Shown here: positions 5,315 to 8,104 of the stretch, piece after piece
How positions within the stretch are numbered: the stretch's first letter is position 1
Layout of the letters: every line of letters starts with the position of its first letter
Assembly (NCBI GenBank): GCA_910577215.1
Contig: CAJTMQ010000065.1
Coordinates: 1-8,104 of the forward strand
Source of the DNA: an uncultured Eubacterium sp.
GTDB lineage: Bacteria; Bacillota; Clostridia; Oscillospirales; Acutalibacteraceae
Direction: 5' to 3'
DNA: 8,104 nucleotides
The notes under the pieces: model-generated
The model's input: only the letters and a program-made list of their open reading frames with translations
Told to the model about the DNA's origin: nothing
Database searches by the model: none
Position numbers and translations under genes: made by a program

Positions 5315-7369
5315 ATGTTTTTAAACTATGAGTCTAAGGATATAAGAAATGTTGCAATTGTCGGTCATGCATCAAAGGGTAAAACAACATTGACGGAAGC
5401 AATGCTTTATGTTACTGGTGCAACCGAAAGAATGGGAAAGGTTGCAGAGGGAAATACTGTTACAGATTATGATGCAGAGGAGAAGAAACGCTCCTTGTCC
5501 ACATCAAGTGCAGTTGCTCCTGTTGAGTATAAAAATACAAAAATCAATTTCTTAGATACTCCGGGTCTGTTTGATTTTGCTCAGGGTGCTGCTGAGGGAT
5601 TAAGAGGTGCAGAAACTGCTGTTATTGTTGTTTCGGCACGCTCCGGTCTTGCAGTAGGTGCTGAAAAAGCATTTAAAAGTGCAGGCTCACGTAATATGGC
5701 AAGAATTTTTGTTGCAACAAAAATGGATGATGACAGGGCGGATTTCTATAAATCCTTTAACGGAATGGTTGCAAAATTCGGTACAATGGTCTGCCCCATA
5801 GTTGTTCCCGTGATTGCCGGCGGCAAGGTTGCGGCATATTACAGTATGATTGATGATACCACATATTCATATAACGGCACAAATGTAGCTTTAACTGAGG
5901 TTGAGCCGGATGATACGGCACGCTTCGAGGCAATCAAGGAAGTTTTCAGCGAAGCTGTTGCAGGAACAGATGAAGAACTTATGGAAAAATACTTCGGCGG
6001 CGAGGAACTTACGAGGAATGATAAAATCAAAGGTCTTCGCATCGGTATAGCAGACGGCTCCATTATTCCTGTTTTTGCATTAAGCGGTCTTACAGGTGAA
6101 GCGTGTGATCTGCTTGTAGATTTCATTGCCGAGGTATGTCCTGCACCAAAATCAGAATATGCTATATCAGATGATGAGCCTGTTGAGCTTGTTTCGGATT
6201 CAAACGGTCCGCTTGCGGCAGTCTGCTTCAAAACAGTTGCAGATCCATTTATTGGCAAGCTGTCATTCTTCAAGGTTATAAGCGGTAAAATCACTGCCTC
6301 CACGGTTCCTTATAATGCCAACACAGGTAAAGAAGAAAAAATGGGTAAAATTGTTACGATGTTCGGCTCAAAGCAGATGGAATGTGCTGAAATTCCTGCG
6401 GGTGACATAGGCGCAATTGTTAAGCTTTCAGGATTTAATACCGGTGATACATTATGCTCGGCAGACAACGTGGTTAAGCTTGATGGTGTGGCCACGCCTA
6501 ATCCCACATATGCTATGGCTGTTCATGCCGTTAAAAAGGGTGATGAGGAGAAGATTGCAAGCGGTCTTTCCAGACTTTCGGAAGAAGACCCAAGCCTTAA
6601 ATTCTACACAAATAATGAAACACATCAGCAGATTGTAAAAGGTCTTGGTGAGCAGCAGCTTGATGTTACGATTGCAAGGCTTAAATCTAAGTTTTCCGTT
6701 GATGTTAATCTATCCGTTCCTAAGGTTGCATACCGTGAAACGATCACAATGAAGGTTTCCGCACAGGGCAGGCATAAGAAGCAGAGCGGCGGTCACGGTC
6801 AGTTCGGTGATGTATTTATTGAATTTGAGCCATATGATTGTGAAAGACTTGAATTTGCAGAACGAGTTGTAGGCGGCTCAGTTCCTAAAAATTTCTTCCC
6901 CGCAGTTGAAAAGGGTCTTAACGAATGTATGGAAAAGGGTGTGCTTGCAGGCTATCCGATGGTTGGTGTTAAGGCAACACTTTATGATGGCTCATATCAT
7001 CCTGTTGATTCAAGCGAAATGAGCTTTAAGATGGCTGCATCCATTGCCTATAAAGAGGGTATTGCAAAGGCTGCACCGATAATTCTTGAGCCTGTTTCAA
7101 CCGTTAAGGTGCTGTGCAATGAGGATGCAATGGGCGATATTATCGGTGATATAAATAAACGCCGCGGCAGAGTGCTCGGAATGACTCCTGCGGGCGAGGG
7201 AATGCAGGAAATTTTAACAGAGATTCCCGATGCTGAAATGACAACCTTCTCTACCTCAATGCGTCAGATAACACAAGGCAGAGGCTCCTTTGAAGCGGAA
7301 TTTGCACGTTATGAACGTTGCCCTGAGCATATTTCCCAGAAAATAATTGCAGAAAGCAATCAAAATTAA
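5315..7369 (+). CDS. fusA2: EF-G-like translational GTPase (EF-G2 type)
   Basis: A 684-residue protein with the full EF-G architecture. The N-terminal G domain carries the P-loop GHASKGKT (17-24), switch II DTPGLFDF (81-88), TKMD in place of NKxD (135-138) and FALSG for the G5 loop (254-258). Domain II lies at about 300-390, domain III near 395-465, domain IV around 470-595 (YRETITMK, KKQSGGHGQFGDV) and domain V at the C-terminus. Canonical EF-G has DTPGHVDF with a catalytic His; here it is Leu85. That, with the altered P-loop and TKMD, marks the secondary EF-G2 group rather than the housekeeping translocase. Its role is unsettled: ribosome-associated GTPase, perhaps for special growth conditions. 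No ribosomal protein genes or tuf adjoin it, again unlike the housekeeping fusA. The start ATG 5315 gives MFLNYESKDIRNVAIVGH, in line with the family, but the AAGAGG motif abuts it without a spacer, so initiation may be unusual. Monocistronic by its own promoter and the downstream hairpin. Confidence 0.9.
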   Translation: MFLNYESKDIRNVAIVGHASKGKTTLTEAMLYVTGATERMGKVAEGNTVTDYDAEEKKRSLSTSSAVAPVEYKNTKINFLDTPGLFDFAQGAAEGLRGAETAVIVVSARSGLAVGAEKAFKSAGSRNMARIFVATKMDDDRADFYKSFNGMVAKFGTMVCPIVVPVIAGGKVAAYYSMIDDTTYSYNGTNVALTEVEPDDTARFEAIKEVFSEAVAGTDEELMEKYFGGEELTRNDKIKGLRIGIADGSIIPVFALSGLTGEACDLLVDFIAEVCPAPKSEYAISDDEPVELVSDSNGPLAAVCFKTVADPFIGKLSFFKVISGKITASTVPYNANTGKEEKMGKIVTMFGSKQMECAEIPAGDIGAIVKLSGFNTGDTLCSADNVVKLDGVATPNPTYAMAVHAVKKGDEEKIASGLSRLSEEDPSLKFYTNNETHQQIVKGLGEQQLDVTIARLKSKFSVDVNLSVPKVAYRETITMKVSAQGRHKKQSGGHGQFGDVFIEFEPYDCERLEFAERVVGGSVPKNFFPAVEKGLNECMEKGVLAGYPMVGVKATLYDGSYHPVDSSEMSFKMAASIAYKEGIAKAAPIILEPVSTVKVLCNEDAMGDIIGDINKRRGRVLGMTPAGEGMQEILTEIPDAEMTTFSTSMRQITQGRGSFEAEFARYERCPEHISQKIIAESNQN

Positions 7370-7378
7370 CACATACTA

Positions 7379-7402
7379 AAAGGGCGGAGAATTCCGCCCT
7401 TT
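7379..7402 (+). terminator. Hairpin after fusA2, probable (weak) terminator
   Basis: A 10-bp stem, AAAGGGCGGA at 7379-7388 with TCCGCCCTTT at 7393-7402, encloses a GAAT loop nine bases after the fusA2 stop. The U-run consists only of the TTT of the stem itself followed by ACAATTG, so termination may be partial and allow some read-through into the next gene. Confidence 0.7.
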
Positions 7403-7433
7403 ACAATTGATATTAAAAGGATGTTACTTTGAA

Positions 7434-8039
7434 ATGAGAAAAATTTTAACCGAAATTAAAAAATATTCCCTTATTGTAATTGTAATAACAGGAGTGCTCG
7501 GTGGATTGCTTGTTGCATTTCCTGATAAAATGCTGGCCTACACGGCACTGTTCATCGGCGGTGCGTTTGCAGCCTGCGGTGTGTTTGCAATACTCAATTA
7601 TCTTTCCGATAAAAAATCCAAATTAACACTTACGCTTGGCATAATTGCCGCATTTTCAGGAATTGTTATATGTCTTGCTTACAGGCAGATTATGTCCGTA
7701 ATCGTATTCTTTTTAGGCATTTTTCTTCTGATAGGCGGAATAGTTGATCTTGTAAACTCGTTTTATATTGCTGCAAGCCGTCACCGTTCGTGGATATTAA
7801 CTGTTATCCTTTCAATCGCATCAATTGTGCTCGGAATAGTAAGCATAACAAATCCGTTTGATACACAGAATAAAATCGTGCAGTTTATCGGGGCAGGCTT
7901 AATCGTGTTTGCTGTGCTTGATTTAATTGCCTTTATTCAGGTGAAAAAGGTTGCGGAAGAAGTAAGCCAAAGAATATCCGATACAAAGGATGAATATGGT
8001 GCAACTGAGGTTGAATACAGAGAGGTAGACGATAATTAA
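7434..8039 (+). CDS. DUF308/HdeD-family membrane protein
   Basis: A 201-residue integral membrane protein built as three repeats of two helices, the layout of the DUF308/HdeD family. Hydrophobic segments lie at about 11-28, 34-55, 63-83, 88-110, 119-138 and 147-170. They are joined by short charged loops (SDKKSK at 58-63, ASRHRSW at 114-120) and followed by an acidic cytosol-like tail (EEVSQRISDTKDEYG and EVEYREVDDN). HdeD of Escherichia coli is tied to acid resistance at high cell density; most Firmicutes members have no known role. ATG 7434 was preferred over an in-frame TTG at 7407 because AAAAGG at 7415-7420 lies 13 nt upstream and the protein then begins MRKILTEIKK, a basic N-terminus directly before the first helix. 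The TTG has no ribosome binding site and falls next to the hairpin. It is expressed from an unrecognised promoter or by leakage past that hairpin. Confidence 0.85.
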   Translation: MRKILTEIKKYSLIVIVITGVLGGLLVAFPDKMLAYTALFIGGAFAACGVFAILNYLSDKKSKLTLTLGIIAAFSGIVICLAYRQIMSVIVFFLGIFLLIGGIVDLVNSFYIAASRHRSWILTVILSIASIVLGIVSITNPFDTQNKIVQFIGAGLIVFAVLDLIAFIQVKKVAEEVSQRISDTKDEYGATEVEYREVDDN

Positions 8040-8047
8040 AAATTTTT

Positions 8048-8080
8048 GCGGTGTGAATTTCTTGCACCGCTTAATTTTTT
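8048..8080 (+). terminator. Intrinsic terminator after the DUF308 gene
   Basis: GCGGTG (8048-8053) pairs with CACCGC (8065-8070), extendable by two G-U pairs, and is followed by TTAA and six T residues (8075-8080). It lies 8 nt beyond the stop codon. The remaining bases to 8104 are AT-rich and show nothing recognisable. Confidence 0.85.
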
Positions 8081-8104
8081 CAAGATTTTATATTTATTAT
8101 ATTG

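Noticed and set aside
5839..6507. Minus-strand frames of 154 and 65 residues, and a 73-residue plus-strand frame at 6417-6638
   Set aside because: All lie within the uninterrupted EF-G-like gene; their composition is that of complementary or shifted coding sequence.
5315..7369. Ribosomal-protection tetracycline resistance protein (Tet(M)-like)
   Set aside because: The N-terminus, P-loop and domain IV sequence match EF-G2 rather than Tet proteins, which begin MKIINIGVLAHVDAGKTT and are about 640 residues long.
7407..7433. TTG start adding nine residues to the DUF308 protein
   Set aside because: No ribosome binding site precedes it and it follows the hairpin directly, whereas ATG 7434 has AAAAGG upstream and yields a typical N-terminus.
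1..8104. CRISPR array, tRNA or rRNA gene, toxin-antitoxin pair, complete secretion locus
   Set aside because: No regularly spaced repeats, cloverleaf or rRNA sequence was seen, and apart from the EssC fragment no secretion partner is present; the HTH/FHA pair is better explained as truncated debris than as a new module.

Overview
The window looks like a chromosomal stretch of a low-GC Gram-positive bacterium of the class Clostridia, probably a gut Ruminococcus/Oscillospiraceae-type genome. This is inferred from AT-rich codon use, AGGAGG-type ribosome binding sites, TTGACA/TATAAT promoters, a Firmicutes-type EssC (type VII secretion) fragment, and the gene families present. No rRNA, tRNA or CRISPR array is visible, so placement below class is a guess.

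Left part (1 to about 2900) is mobile-element debris. A perfect 11-bp palindrome resembling an IS200/IS605-type end hairpin lies at the very edge. After a noncoding, palindrome-rich leader comes a Tn916/phage-type tyrosine integrase that loses its catalytic C-terminus inside the His-box. It runs directly into an XRE-type helix-turn-helix gene that lacks its normal 5' end. That gene overlaps by 4 bp (ATGA) the N-terminal third of an EssC-like T7SS protein: FHA domain, two membrane helices and the following stalk, but no FtsK/SpoIIIE ATPase domains. The EssC frame ends in a TAG that overlaps (TAGTG) the GTG of a sigma factor gene whose own N-terminus is missing. Two junctions therefore fall inside genes, at about 1245-1262 and about 2885-2905. 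The likeliest reading is the scar of an integrated element collapsed by deletions; an assembly chimera has to be excluded.

Middle part (2924-5067) is more ordinary chromosome: the decapitated ECF-type sigma factor with a Cys-rich C-terminal extension, a DUF2461 protein closely following it, and a strong bidirectional terminator. The terminator faces a convergent HAD phosphatase gene on the minus strand. That gene keeps a good promoter and ribosome binding site but carries a one-base frameshift and an Asp-to-Asn change in the catalytic DxD motif.

Right part (5068-8104): divergently from the HAD gene, a clear promoter (TTGACA-N17-TACAAT) drives an EF-G-like GTPase (fusA2 type) that lacks the catalytic His of canonical EF-G. 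After a hairpin comes a six-helix DUF308/HdeD-like membrane protein, closed by a rho-independent terminator.

I found no convincing new system. The points most worth checking are the two gene-internal junctions, the ATPase-less EssC/FHA orphan joined to a headless sigma factor, and the doubly damaged HAD gene.
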